From DATKFM01 sp963851215 (GTDB lineage Bacteria > Pseudomonadota > Alphaproteobacteria > Dongiales > Dongiaceae), in assembly GCA_963851215.1 (NCBI GenBank), contig CAWKOG010000015.1, positions 62,001 to 126,000 of the forward strand: 64,000 bases of DNA. The letters run 5' to 3'. Under the pieces are notes generated by a model. The model saw only the letters and a program-made list of their open reading frames with translations, had not been told where the DNA came from and made no database searches. Every line of letters starts with the position of its first letter. The stretch's first letter is position 1. Made by a program: the position numbers and the translations under genes. This document shows, in pieces, positions 28,729 through 37,528 of this stretch.

Positions 28729-29542
28729 CAGGCCTTCAGCCGGTAGCCGGTGGCGAACAGCCGATGCACGAGGGTCCAGAGCGCCGCATTGGCCAGCGCC
28801 ATGACGACGATGCCGGCGGCGAGCGAGCCGTCGGCATGGCCGATGAAGCCATAGCGGAATCCGTCGATCATATAGAAGAACGGATTGAGATGGGCGAGCA
28901 CCGCCCAGAATCCCGGCAGCCGCTCGACGGAGTAGAACGTGCCGGAGAGAAATGCGAAGGGCGTGATGACGAAGTTCGTCACCGCCGCCAGGTGATCGAA
29001 CTTTTCCGCCCAGATGGCGCCGAGCATGCCCAGCAGCGACAACAGCAGCGAGGCCGCCGCCGCATGGAACAGCACGAAGAACGGCGCGTGGATGCGAGGT
29101 TCCCACCACGACGCTCATGGCGGCCCAGGTGGTGAGCCCCACCAGCAGGCCGCGGGTCATGCCGCCGAGCGCGAAGCCGGCGGTGAGCTCGCCCGGACTC
29201 AAAGGGCGGCATCAGCACATCGACGATATTGCCCTGCACCTTGGCGATCAGGATCGAGGAGGAGGTGTTGGCGAAGGCGTTCTGCACCATGGTCATCATG
29301 ATCAGGCCGGGCGCGAGGAACTCCATGAAGGTGACGCCGCCCATCTTGTCCACCGAGCGGCCGAGGGCGAGCACGAAGATCGCCAGGAACAGCAGCGTAG
29401 TCACCAGCGGCGCCAGCACCGTCTGGGTCGCCACCTTGGCGAAGCGGCGCACCTCCTTCAGGTACAGCGTCTTCAGCCCCTCCCAGTTGACGCGGCCGAT
29501 ATGGCGCACCTGGGGCGGCGGCTGGATGGGCGTGGCTGTCAT
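28728..29542 (-). CDS. ABC-2 type permease, first of a pair (two frame breaks)
   Basis: This protein of about 270 residues is paralogous to the next gene: VNWEGLKTLYLKEVRRFAKVATQTV at the N-terminus, FMEFLAPGLIMMTMVQNAFANTSSSILIAKVQGNIVDVL in the middle and FAFLSGTFYSVERLPGFW near the C-terminus. It has six helices. Gained bases near 29200 and 29100 break it. I start at ATG 29542, giving MTATPIQPPPQ; an upstream in-frame ATG adds five residues. It probably forms a heterodimer with the following permease. The substrate is unknown. Confidence 0.85.
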
Positions 29543-29623
29543 GGGATGGGGCGGCATGTCCGGGAACTGGATTCGCGGGGCGCCGCAGGTCTAGCCCCCC
29601 GGCGACGCCAGGGCAAGGCGGGC

Positions 29624-31845
29624 CTAGCCCAGGCCGGAAATGCTCTTGCGCGCCAGCGTCTCGGCCGGCGGTGCGTTCTCCCAGCGGTGGGTGATGTGGC
29701 GCTGGGGGACGGCGAACTCGATGCCCTGCTCGGCAAAGGCCTTGCGCAGCCGGAGATTCACTTCGTTGCGCACATCCCACTGGCGCATCGGCCGGGTCTT
29801 GATATGGGCCTGGATGACCATGCCATTCTCCAGGAACTTGGTGATGCCCACCACCGTCATGGGCTCGAGGATATCGCGGGTAAACTTCGGATCCTTGCGC
29901 AGATCCTCGCCGATCTGTCGCAGCACCTTGCTGACCTTCTCCAGATCGGCGTCATAGCCGACGGCGACATCGAAGATGGCATTGGCATAGTCCTTGGTCA
30001 TGTTCTTGACCGTGGTGACGGCGCTGAAGGGGATCGTGTGCACCGCGCCGGCGGCGTCACGCAGGCGGATGCTGCGGACGGTCATCGGCTTCGACCACGC
30101 CGATGCGGTTGTCGATATCGGCCACATCGCCCACCGCGAGTCGTATTTTCCGCCAGGATGAAGATGCCGGTGATCACGTCCTTGACCAGCGTCTGGGCGC
30201 CGAAACCGATCGCCAGGCCGACGACGCCGGCGCCGGCCAGCAACGGCGCGATGTTGATGCCCAGCTCGGACAGCACGATCAGCGATACCATCACCACCAG
30301 CACGATGCGGAAGGCGTTGCGCACCAGCGGCAGACAGGGTGCGCAGCCGCGCGCCGCGGTTTGGATCATCGGCGTCACGCTGGCGTTTGCTCAGGAAACT
30401 CTCGACGATGCCGTTGACCAGCTCGGTCGCCAGCAGGGCGCCGAGAAAGATGAAGCCGATGGTGATCAGGCTGCGGGTCAGACGCTGGCCGAATTCCGTC
30501 GCCAGCCAGCCATAGGCGTCGATGCCCCAGACTTCCAGCAGCGACAGAGCAGTGACCACATAAATAACCGCGAACAGGATGCGCTGCAGCAGCGGCAGAT
30601 AGCGGTTAGCGCGGGACTCGAGCCGGGGGAAGCGCGCCTTGAGTTCGCTGCTGAGGGCAAATCCGCGCTCCACCATGCGGCTGATGCCGGCGGTGATCAT
30701 GCGGACCACGAACAGCAGCAGGAAGGTGAGCAGCGTGGCGCGGAACAGGAAGGTGAAGCCGCCGGTGATGTTCAGCGCCCAGACGCTGTAGACAGCGAAG
30801 ACATAAACTATCGCCAGGAAGTGCCAGATGTCGGCGAAGCGGTTGCGCAGGCGATTCCAGGCCCCGTTCTCGCCGCGGGCTTTGAGCCATTGCGTCACGG
30901 CGCTGCGGTTCTGCAGCACGAAGATCACCAGCATGCCCGCGACCACCAGGCCGACCGCGCGCAGGATGAACATATGCAGCGCCGGCGGCAGGCCGAGCAG
31001 CAGGCCGGCCTCGGCGATGAAATAGCCATAGACGGCGACGGCGCTGATGCGGCGGATCCAGATCAGCAGATAATTGGCGGTCTCGTCGCCGACATTGATG
31101 AGGCGCAGGCTGCGCGCCCGCGGCGCCAGCGCCGTCCGCGCCGCCGGCGGTAACCAGTCTGGTCACCAGATTGGCGTTGATGATCGCCAGCACCACGAGG
31201 CGGGTGGTTTCGCCGGGCGCTAGCGCGGACATGACGCCATAGGCAATGGCCAAGAACGCGGCAATCGGTATCAGTTCCAGCAGCAGATGCAGCAGCGCAT
31301 AGGGCAAGCGCCAGAGATAGCTGTTCTCCGGTTGGCGGCCCTCCAGCCGCTGGCGCGGCCGGGCGAAGAGGCGGTTGACCAGCCCATTCGATGGCCATCG
31401 CCGCGGTGAGGATGGCGGCGATCTTCCAGATCAGCTCGAACCAGAGACTGCGCACGGCGGGATCGCGCGCCTGTTCGGCGGCCCAGGCGACGATCATCGG
31501 GGCATTGAGCAGCGCCGACGCCACAGCCACCAGACCGTCACTCGCCTCGCGCACATTCTCCGACAGGGTTGCGAGCAGCATCGCGCCGAGGCCCGGCTCT
31601 TCCTCCACGCCTTCGGCCTTCGCCTGCGCGGCCTGCATCGCCTTCAGTTGGGCGACCAGCTTGGCACGGGCTTCCGGATCCTGCAGCGACTGCACCAGGA
31701 CTTCGATCTCCGCACTGCTGACTTCAGGTGCGGGCGCGGTTTCGACGAACTGCGCTCTGGCGGTCGCGGGCGAGAGGAGCGCGATCGCCGCAAGGCAGGC
31801 CGCCAGGACAAGCGCCGTCAGATTTTGTCTGGCCCCAATTTGCAT
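29624..31845 (-). CDS. Large MscS-family mechanosensitive channel (five frame breaks)
   Basis: This is a channel of about 740 residues with a signal peptide (MQIGARQNLTALVLAACLAAIALLSP, ATARA-Q cleavage), a periplasmic helical domain (about 30-110), roughly ten helices and the C-terminal MscS pore and beta domain. The pore helix is GAGVVGLAIGFGAQTLVKDVITGIFIL. The beta domain reads VGDVADIDNRIGVVEAMTVRSIRLRD after correction. Gained bases near 31385, 31140, 30337, 30140 and 30085 account for the frame changes. Such YbiO/YnaI-like long members buffer osmotic downshock. It stands alone upstream of the permease pair. Confidence 0.87.
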
Positions 31846-31911
31846 GGCCGGGAGACTAAAGGGGTCACTCCGGCATGTCATATGATTTTGCGGTGGCGCG
31901 GATGGGTAGAT

Positions 31912-32685
31912 TCAGCGTGCCTGCGCGATAAAATAGGCCAGTCGATGCGGGACGTTAAGGTCGGCTTCGCCATAGGTTTGCCGCAATTGCCGGGCATGGG
32001 CGCGATCGAAAATGGCAACCGCCTCCCGAGCCATGCTGGCGGAAACGCCGGCGCTGGCGCGGATGCGGCCGCACCAGGCCTCCTGGCTGTAGGGGATGTC
32101 CATCAGCTCGTCATGACGCTCGAGGATCGTGAACATCTCCGTCGGCAGCTCGTCGGCCCAGGACAGGCGGAAGCCCAGCCGGTCCGGCGTCCATTCGGGA
32201 TTGTGCCGCTTGATCAGCGCCGAGCTGAGCTCGATGACATTGCCGGGAGCGCGATGGAAATCCAGCGCACCGACCACGAGCCGGCCGCCGGATTTCAGGA
32301 TGCGATGGGTTTCCCGCGCGGCGCGGGCATGGTCGAACCAGTGCCAGCAGCAGAAGGCGGTGACCAGATCATGGCTCTGCGCACTGCAGCCCGTGTTTTC
32401 CGCCGGTGCGACTCGGGCATCGATCGCAATGCCTTCCGTCTTTGCCAGCGCCGCCGCGGTCTCGATCATCGCCGGTGCAATATCCAGCGCGGTGACCGCC
32501 CATCCGCGCCGCGCCAGCGCGCGGGCGATCATGCCGGTGCCCGTCGCCAAATCCACGGCCGCGTTGCTGCCGGGCCGGGGCACAATTCCCGCCGCCGCAA
32601 GGCGCTCATAGAGCCGGTCCGGATAAGCCACCCGATGGGCAGCGTAGTCGGCGGCGGTGCGGCCGAAATCCACTTGCATCCGCAT
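31912..32685 (-). CDS. Class I SAM-dependent methyltransferase
   Basis: This 257-residue enzyme has the Methyltransf_11-type Rossmann fold. Motif I is AVDLATGTGMIARALARRG, motif II region VTALDIAPAMIETA, and post-I/IV around LVTAFCCWHWFDHARAARETHRILKSGGRLVVG. The N-terminal DFGRTAADYAAHRVAYPDRLYERL resembles Tam/YafE-like small-molecule methyltransferases. Substrate is unknown. It is divergent from the TPR gene; the 187-base gap contains the CRP-type palindrome. Confidence 0.88.
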   Translation of the reverse strand: MRMQVDFGRTAADYAAHRVAYPDRLYERLAAAGIVPRPGSNAAVDLATGTGMIARALARRGWAVTALDIAPAMIETAAALAKTEGIAIDARVAPAENTGCSAQSHDLVTAFCCWHWFDHARAARETHRILKSGGRLVVGALDFHRAPGNVIELSSALIKRHNPEWTPDRLGFRLSWADELPTEMFTILERHDELMDIPYSQEAWCGRIRASAGVSASMAREAVAIFDRAHARQLRQTYGEADLNVPHRLAYFIAQAR

Positions 32686-32767
32686 ATTGGAGGATTGGCG
32701 CGCCGCTTATGTCACGGGAAATCTTTGCGTTTCGCCTTCTTGTCCTGGCAGCTCCCCACCACAGGAT

Positions 32768-32783
32768 TGTGATCACCGTCACA
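32768..32783. promoter_or_regulatory. CRP-type operator (TGTGA-N6-TCACA)
   Basis: TGTGATCACCGTCACA is a perfect match to the symmetric CRP half-sites TGTGA and TCACA with six bases between. It lies 90 bases upstream of the TPR gene start and 83 bases from the methyltransferase start, so it could act on either. It is the only perfect match to this pattern that I noticed in the window. A class III nucleotide cyclase is encoded 1.4 kb away. Confidence 0.6.
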
Positions 32784-32872
32784 TCACCGGGGGGAATAAA
32801 CTGGGGCCATTCATGTTAATCGTTCAGTGCCGGAACATCAGGCGGCATTGGAACCGATCGGAGGATGTCACA

Positions 32873-33385
32873 ATGGTAACTCAGCGGATCTTGATTTCGT
32901 CTGTCGTGGCGATTGGGCTGGCGCTGGCGATACCGGCCGGGTTCGCCTGGGCCGCCAATTCCGGCGGCGGCAGTTCCTCGACCGGCGGCAGTTCTTCGTC
33001 GGGCAGCAGCAGCTCGTCATCGATTGCCAGCATGTACAAGAAGGCGAGCGCCAAGGTCGATGCCGGCAAGTACGACGACGCGATCGAAATTCTCGAGGAC
33101 ATCGTCGATGACAACCCGAAGCACGCCGACGCCTGGAACCTCATGGGCTACAGCCACCGCAAGCTCGGCGAGTATGACGATGCGCTGGAATATTACGGGA
33201 AGGCGCTGAAGCTGAAGCCGAACCATGTCGGCGCCAACGAATATCTGGGCGAGCTGTACCTGGAAATGAAGGATCTGCCGAAGGCCGAAGAGCGACTGGC
33301 GGTTTTGGCCAAGGCCTGCAATGGCTGCGAGGAGCAGAAAGAGCTCGAAGAAAAGATCGCCGACTACAAGGCGAACAACGGCTAG
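32873..33385 (+). CDS. Secreted TPR protein with Gly/Ser linker and C-terminal CxxC
   Basis: This 170-residue protein has a signal peptide (MVTQRILISSVVAIGLALAIP, FAWA-A cleavage near 27), a Gly/Ser-rich linker (about 30-52) and two to three tetratricopeptide repeats: ASAKVDAGKYDDAIEILEDIVDDNP, ADAWNLMGYSHRKLGEYDDALEYYGKALKLKP, then a degenerate unit. Near the C-terminus CNGC forms a CxxC pair, unusual in a short TPR protein and possibly redox-active or metal-binding. GGAGGATG precedes the ATG at 32873. It is probably a periplasmic adaptor. The upstream CRP-type site suggests cAMP-linked control. Confidence 0.85.
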   Translation: MVTQRILISSVVAIGLALAIPAGFAWAANSGGGSSSTGGSSSSGSSSSSSIASMYKKASAKVDAGKYDDAIEILEDIVDDNPKHADAWNLMGYSHRKLGEYDDALEYYGKALKLKPNHVGANEYLGELYLEMKDLPKAEERLAVLAKACNGCEEQKELEEKIADYKANNG

Positions 33386-33425
33386 GCGCGGTCTGCGGGC
33401 CCCATCCCGCAATCCCGCTTGCTGG

Positions 33426-33463
33426 CGCTCGCGAGCCGCCGCTCCCCCCGCGGCTCGCGAGCG
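33426..33463. terminator. Bidirectional hairpin between convergent genes
   Basis: CGCTCGCGAGCCGC (33426-33439) is the exact complement of GCGGCTCGCGAGCG (33450-33463), a 14-base stem with a ten-base loop. It lies between the TPR stop and the convergent phytochelatin-synthase-like stop. There are only short T/A runs outside, so termination strength is uncertain. Confidence 0.65.
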
Positions 33464-33471
33464 AATTCATT

Positions 33472-34194
33472 TCAGGGATCGAGTCCGATCGTCAGATAGC
33501 CGCGGGGCTCGCCGGTGATGCGGCTTGCGCTCATCATCCCGGCCACCAGCTTGGCGACTGGAATCCAATAGGGTTCGTACTCGAAGCGCCAGACATCCAT
33601 TACCAGCACCAGGTCCTGCCGCGCATCATAGGCGGCGACCGGCGAGAAATGGCCGTAGTCGCCGGAGCCGATGGCCGTTTCGGAGAAATAGTTCGCGATG
33701 ATCAGCTGCCGGCCTTGCTCGCAGGCTTCCATGTCCTGGCGCAGCCGGTTGGCGGCTTGTGACGCGTCGGCCTTGTCGCCCAGCGGCACGATCCCGATAT
33801 CGGCGCGGAGATCGTTCACCGCCAGCCCGCGTCGCAGCAGCTTTTCCAGTTCGGTCAGCGTCACGCCACGTCCGCCATCCTTGCCCGATCCCTCGTGCCA
33901 GGTCTGGTCATCCACCGCCTGCAGCAGCGTCTCCTGAGTCATCATCATGCTGCCGGGCGCGCGCAGGCGGCTGCCGCTGATGGCATTGAGCACCATCGTC
34001 GCGGAGGCGAGCGAGCAGGCGCAGTCGGTAATCTGGCAGACATAGTGCGGCGCCAGGCGCCAATAGCCCTGCGCCGGCGACGAGCGCAGATGGCCGTTGT
34101 CCTCGCTCAGCAGCCGCACCCAGTCGGCGTACTTGATTTGATTGCTGTTCATGAAGTCGCAGCTCTCAGTGTCCGGCGGGGCGCAGATTTTCAC
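33472..34194 (-). CDS. Phytochelatin synthase-like cysteine protease
   Basis: This 240-residue papain-like enzyme corresponds to the catalytic half of plant phytochelatin synthase. The triad can be read directly: Cys60 in CACSLASATMVLNAI, His182 in YGHFSPVAAYD and Asp200 in VLVMDVWRFEYEPYWIPV. Bacterial short forms mainly remove glycine from glutathione and its S-conjugates, and make phytochelatin poorly. No signal peptide is obvious, although the first 15 residues are uncertain; Met15 (34152) is an alternative start. It begins 15 bases after the cyclase stop on the same strand, so the two are probably cotranscribed. Confidence 0.9.
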   Translation of the reverse strand: MKICAPPDTESCDFMNSNQIKYADWVRLLSEDNGHLRSSPAQGYWRLAPHYVCQITDCACSLASATMVLNAISGSRLRAPGSMMMTQETLLQAVDDQTWHEGSGKDGGRGVTLTELEKLLRRGLAVNDLRADIGIVPLGDKADASQAANRLRQDMEACEQGRQLIIANYFSETAIGSGDYGHFSPVAAYDARQDLVLVMDVWRFEYEPYWIPVAKLVAGMMSASRITGEPRGYLTIGLDP

Positions 34195-34209
34195 GTCCGG
34201 GACGCTTGA

Positions 34210-35937
34210 TCAAGCGCGGCCGGCGACCGCCTTCTTGCCATCGTTCTGCGATGCTGACGGCAGTATCAGCCCGTGGGCGTCGGCGATGGCATAGATCGCC
34301 AGGGGCTCGCGCCGCCCGCGGATCTCGATGTCATGCCGTTCGCGGCCGGCGGTATCGAGCCCGGCATGGTGCGCGACGGTCTCCGAGACGATGAGCTGGC
34401 AGCCATAGTCCTTGGTCAGCGCCTCCAGGCGGCTGGCGGTGTTCACGGCATCGCCGATGGCGGTGATCGAGGTGGCGTGGCCATGTCCCATCTCGCCGAC
34501 GATGGCCGGCCCGGCATGGATGCCGATGCCGATGCGTAGCGGCTCGTTCAGGTCATGATGAAGGGTCTGATTTATTTCCTGCAGATTTTCCGCCATCGCC
34601 TTGGCCGCCGCCAGCGCCTGCCGGCAGCCTTCGCCGGGATTGGCGCCGATGCCGAACAGCGCCATCACGCCGTCGCCGATGAACTTGTCCAGCCGGCCGC
34701 CGGTATTCTCCACCGCCAGGCCCATGGCGCGGAAATAGCGGTTGAGCACGAACACGACGTCATAGGGCAGCTTGTGCTCGGCCATGCGGGTGAAGGCGCG
34801 CAGATCGGCGAACAGGATGGCGATCTCCTCCTCATGGCCCTGCAGATAGCCGGGCCGCGCCTGGGCGTCCCGCGGGCTGGCTGTCGCCGGCAGCAGCGGC
34901 ACGATGGCGACGGCGCCGGTGGGCCGCGTCTGGCAGGCCAGCCGCACATTGGGCGCGGCGCCGACGCGGTCCAGCACCTTGCGCTCGGCGTCGCTCGCCG
35001 GCGGCAGATGCTGGGCGCCGGCGGAAATGCGCACCCTGCAGGTGGAGCAGCGGCCGCGGCCGCCGCAGACGGAGGCGTGGGGGATGCCGGCGATCCGGCT
35101 GGCATCCAGGATGGTGGTGCCGATCTGCACCTCCACCTTCTTGCCATCGGGATAGGTGATCACCACGGCGCGGTGGCTGGTGATCCAGCGCCTGACGGCG
35201 CGGCCGATCAGGGCGGCGGCGAGACAGGCGAGGAACCCGCCGATGAACCAGTCGCGGATGGCATAGAGAACGGCGACGCCGTCTTCATCGGGAAAGCCGA
35301 GCTCGGCAACCGCCTGGTTCAGCCAGTCGGGATCCTCCGCCAGCCGCGCCACCTCGCGGCCGCCGGCGGTAAAGCCCAGCAGCGCCAGCACCGGCACCAA
35401 GATCGCCGCCGCATAGACGAACGGGAGCGCGCGGGGATACCAGCTCTTCAGCCGCAGCCAGAAATGCAGGCCGATGCAGCCATGCATCCACAAGATGACG
35501 AGGACGATGGCCAGTTGCACGCCATCCTTCGGGCTGAATACCCAGAGGATCAGCAGCTCGTAGATATAGTTGGTATCGGTGCCGTAGAGCTGATGGGCGC
35601 CGCGGGAGCCGATGACGTGAATCGCCAGCAGCGGCGGGATCATCAGCCCCAGCAGGAGCTGTGCTGCTTCCCACAGGGGCATGCGCAGGCTGCGCCGCCG
35701 GTAGATCGACCAGAAGGCCAGCGCCAGATGGATGGTCAGGCTGCCATACAGAAGCGTCAGGCCGAGAGGATTGAACCAGATGGTGACGAAGACGCGCCGC
35801 CCGGCATCCATCGCGTCCAATGAAATCAGGCCGAGGGAATGATTCAGCAGATGGGTCGCCGCATAGGCGAACAGCACCAGGCCCGTCGCCAGGCGGGTGC
35901 GGTTCACAAGCTGGGGCAGGGACAGCGCGGCCGGCAT
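34210..35937 (-). CDS. Redox-sensor class III nucleotide cyclase: cytochrome-b-like membrane domain, [2Fe-2S] ferredoxin, cyclase
   Basis: The 575 residues form three parts. Residues about 10-250 hold five to six membrane helices with histidines at 29, 33, 70, 107, 152 and 158, as in di-heme quinone-linked cytochrome b anchors. Residues 257-345 are a plant-type ferredoxin with Cys291, Cys297, Cys300 and Cys335. Residues 370-560 are a class III cyclase with metal Asp378 and Asp422, adenine-type Lys418 and Thr492, Asn499 and Arg503. The cyclase residues appear complete, so cAMP is the likely product. The arrangement implies control by quinone or redox state; this is inference. It is coupled to the phytochelatin-synthase-like gene. 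Confidence 0.88.
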   Translation of the reverse strand: MPAALSLPQLVNRTRLATGLVLFAYAATHLLNHSLGLISLDAMDAGRRVFVTIWFNPLGLTLLYGSLTIHLALAFWSIYRRRSLRMPLWEAAQLLLGLMIPPLLAIHVIGSRGAHQLYGTDTNYIYELLILWVFSPKDGVQLAIVLVILWMHGCIGLHFWLRLKSWYPRALPFVYAAAILVPVLALLGFTAGGREVARLAEDPDWLNQAVAELGFPDEDGVAVLYAIRDWFIGGFLACLAAALIGRAVRRWITSHRAVVITYPDGKKVEVQIGTTILDASRIAGIPHASVCGGRGRCSTCRVRISAGAQHLPPASDAERKVLDRVGAAPNVRLACQTRPTGAVAIVPLLPATASPRDAQARPGYLQGHEEEIAILFADLRAFTRMAEHKLPYDVVFVLNRYFRAMGLAVENTGGRLDKFIGDGVMALFGIGANPGEGCRQALAAAKAMAENLQEINQTLHHDLNEPLRIGIGIHAGPAIVGEMGHGHATSITAIGDAVNTASRLEALTKDYGCQLIVSETVAHHAGLDTAGRERHDIEIRGRREPLAIYAIADAHGLILPSASQNDGKKAVAGRA

Positions 35938-36074
35938 GGGTGCTGCTCGTGGCGACGGGTAAAACAGGACGTCGTCACTAACATATGCCTGGAACCCCCG
36001 GTTTATTCCATAGGCGCCATGGACAGGCCGCCGCGCCTCCGCTAGGCAAGCGGGACAACAGCCGCCCTCCGTGT

Positions 36075-36347
36075 ATGACCGCCGACACCGACGATCCCAA
36101 CCGCCAGCGCATTCTCGACCGCGAGCGCCGCCGCGCCGAACGGCGCCGCCTGCTCATGAGCGGCCCGCCCTCGCCCTGCGTCAGCATCTGCCGCCTGGAC
36201 GACGCCACCGGCTATTGCGTCGGCTGCCTGCGCACCATCGACGAAATCCGCGATTGGATCATCATGATGCCGGCGGAGCGGGAGGCGGTGCTGAAGCAGC
36301 TGGATCAGCGGAAGGTATCGGCGGGCAAGATCGGCGGCGAGCCATGA
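36075..36347 (+). CDS. DUF1289 family Cys-rich protein
   Basis: This 90-residue protein has a basic helical N-terminus (ILDRERRRAERRRLL) and the DUF1289 core SPCVSICRLDDATGYCVGCLRTIDEI, whose four cysteines (C-x3-C, C-x2-C) suggest a metal or Fe-S site, then WIIMMPAEREAVLKQL. I start at ATG 36075, since the upstream open frame is unrelated. The stop overlaps the ATG of the DMT transporter (ATGA at 36344-36347). Function in the cell is not established for this family. Confidence 0.85.
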   Translation: MTADTDDPNRQRILDRERRRAERRRLLMSGPPSPCVSICRLDDATGYCVGCLRTIDEIRDWIIMMPAEREAVLKQLDQRKVSAGKIGGEP

Positions 36348-37270
36348 ACAAATCCGCTGCACCGGCGGTGACCGCGCGCGAACTCAGTCTGGCCGGTGGC
36401 GTCGCACTGATGATCAGCCTCTCTATCTTGTGGGGCGGAAATTGGCCGGCGATGAAAGCGGCGGTGGCGGAGATTCCGATTCTGACATTCCGCGTCATCT
36501 GCCTCTATGGCGGCGGGCTTGGCATGTATCTGCTGGCGCGGCTGGCAGGGCTGTCATTCCGCATTCCACGCAACGAGCTGCTGCCGCTGCTGGTGGTGAC
36601 CTTCTTCAACATCACGGTCTGGCATGTCTGTTCCGCCGCGGGGCTGAAATACATCGAAGCCGGGCGAGCGGCGATCATCGCCTATACGATGCCGCTCTGG
36701 GCGACGCTGCTGTCGGTCTATCTGCTGAACGAGCGTTTGCGCGCATCGACGATCGTCGGCCTGGCCGTCGGCATGCTGGGTCTCGCCGCATTGCTGCTGC
36801 CGGAATGGGACGGCCTGATGGCGGATCCACGCGGGCCGCTGTTCATGCTGATCGCCGCCATGGCCTGGGCCGCAGGCACTGTCGGACTGAAGTATTGCCG
36901 CTTCTCCATGCCCGTCGTGTCGCTGGTGGGCTGGCAGCTGCTGCTGGGCGGCATCCCCGTGCTGATCGCGGCACCCTTCTTCGATCGCGGCGTCGATCCC
37001 ACAAGCTGGAGCCTGCATGCCTGGTTCGGCACGATCTATGCGGTGCTGGTGGCGATGATCTATTGCCACTGGGCCTGGTTCAAGCTGGTGCGCAGCTTCT
37101 CGGCGGTCACGGTCAGCATCAATTCCCTGGCCATTCCCGTGGTCGGCGTCGTCTCCAGCACGCTGCTGCTGGGTGAACCTATCGGCCTGGACGTCATCGC
37201 CGGGCTGGGGCTGGTGATACTCGCGCAATTCCTGGTCCTGGTCTGGCCGGTGCTGGCGCGGCCGCGTTAG
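36344..37270 (+). CDS. DMT/EamA-family transporter
   Basis: This 308-residue protein has ten predicted helices in two EamA repeats. The first repeat starts LMISLSILWGGNWPAMKAAV and includes GLKYIEAGRAAIIAYTMPLW; the second begins FMLIAAMAWAAGTVGLKY and includes VVGVVSSTLLLGEPIGLDVIAGLGLVILAQ. Members export amino acids, nucleobases or drugs; no specificity can be read here. It is translationally coupled to the DUF1289 gene. Confidence 0.9.
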   Translation: MNKSAAPAVTARELSLAGGVALMISLSILWGGNWPAMKAAVAEIPILTFRVICLYGGGLGMYLLARLAGLSFRIPRNELLPLLVVTFFNITVWHVCSAAGLKYIEAGRAAIIAYTMPLWATLLSVYLLNERLRASTIVGLAVGMLGLAALLLPEWDGLMADPRGPLFMLIAAMAWAAGTVGLKYCRFSMPVVSLVGWQLLLGGIPVLIAAPFFDRGVDPTSWSLHAWFGTIYAVLVAMIYCHWAWFKLVRSFSAVTVSINSLAIPVVGVVSSTLLLGEPIGLDVIAGLGLVILAQFLVLVWPVLARPR

Positions 37271-37528
37271 GAATTTCTGCCAATCTCCGGTACGGTATTG
37301 ATCGGCTTGGGCAATCCCGCGCCTTCCTAGGCATGGCTTCATAGCCGCGGTGAATGCCGGAAAATCAACTAAACGCTTCGGCTGTGGGCGGGAAATAACC
37401 GCTAATTAACCACCTTCCGAAATAATCGCAGGCTGGATTTTCAGGCCATCGGCGGAACATCGGCCGGTGGCGTGAACCTGTGTCACGGCAATCGAATGCC
37501 GCGTCGCAGGCGGACAGGGAGCTACCAG

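Noticed and set aside
29117..31153. 678-residue plus-strand open frame over the permease and MscS genes
   Set aside because: Composition is Gln/His/Arg/Gly-rich with no hydrophobic or catalytic pattern; the minus-strand channel is clearly real.
32793..32824. EcfG-type promoter (GGAAT ... CGTT) before the TPR gene
   Set aside because: The spacing is 23 bases instead of 16-17.
34555..35823. 422-residue plus-strand open frame over the cyclase gene
   Set aside because: Antisense to a gene with complete ferredoxin and cyclase motifs; low-complexity His/Gly/Gln composition.
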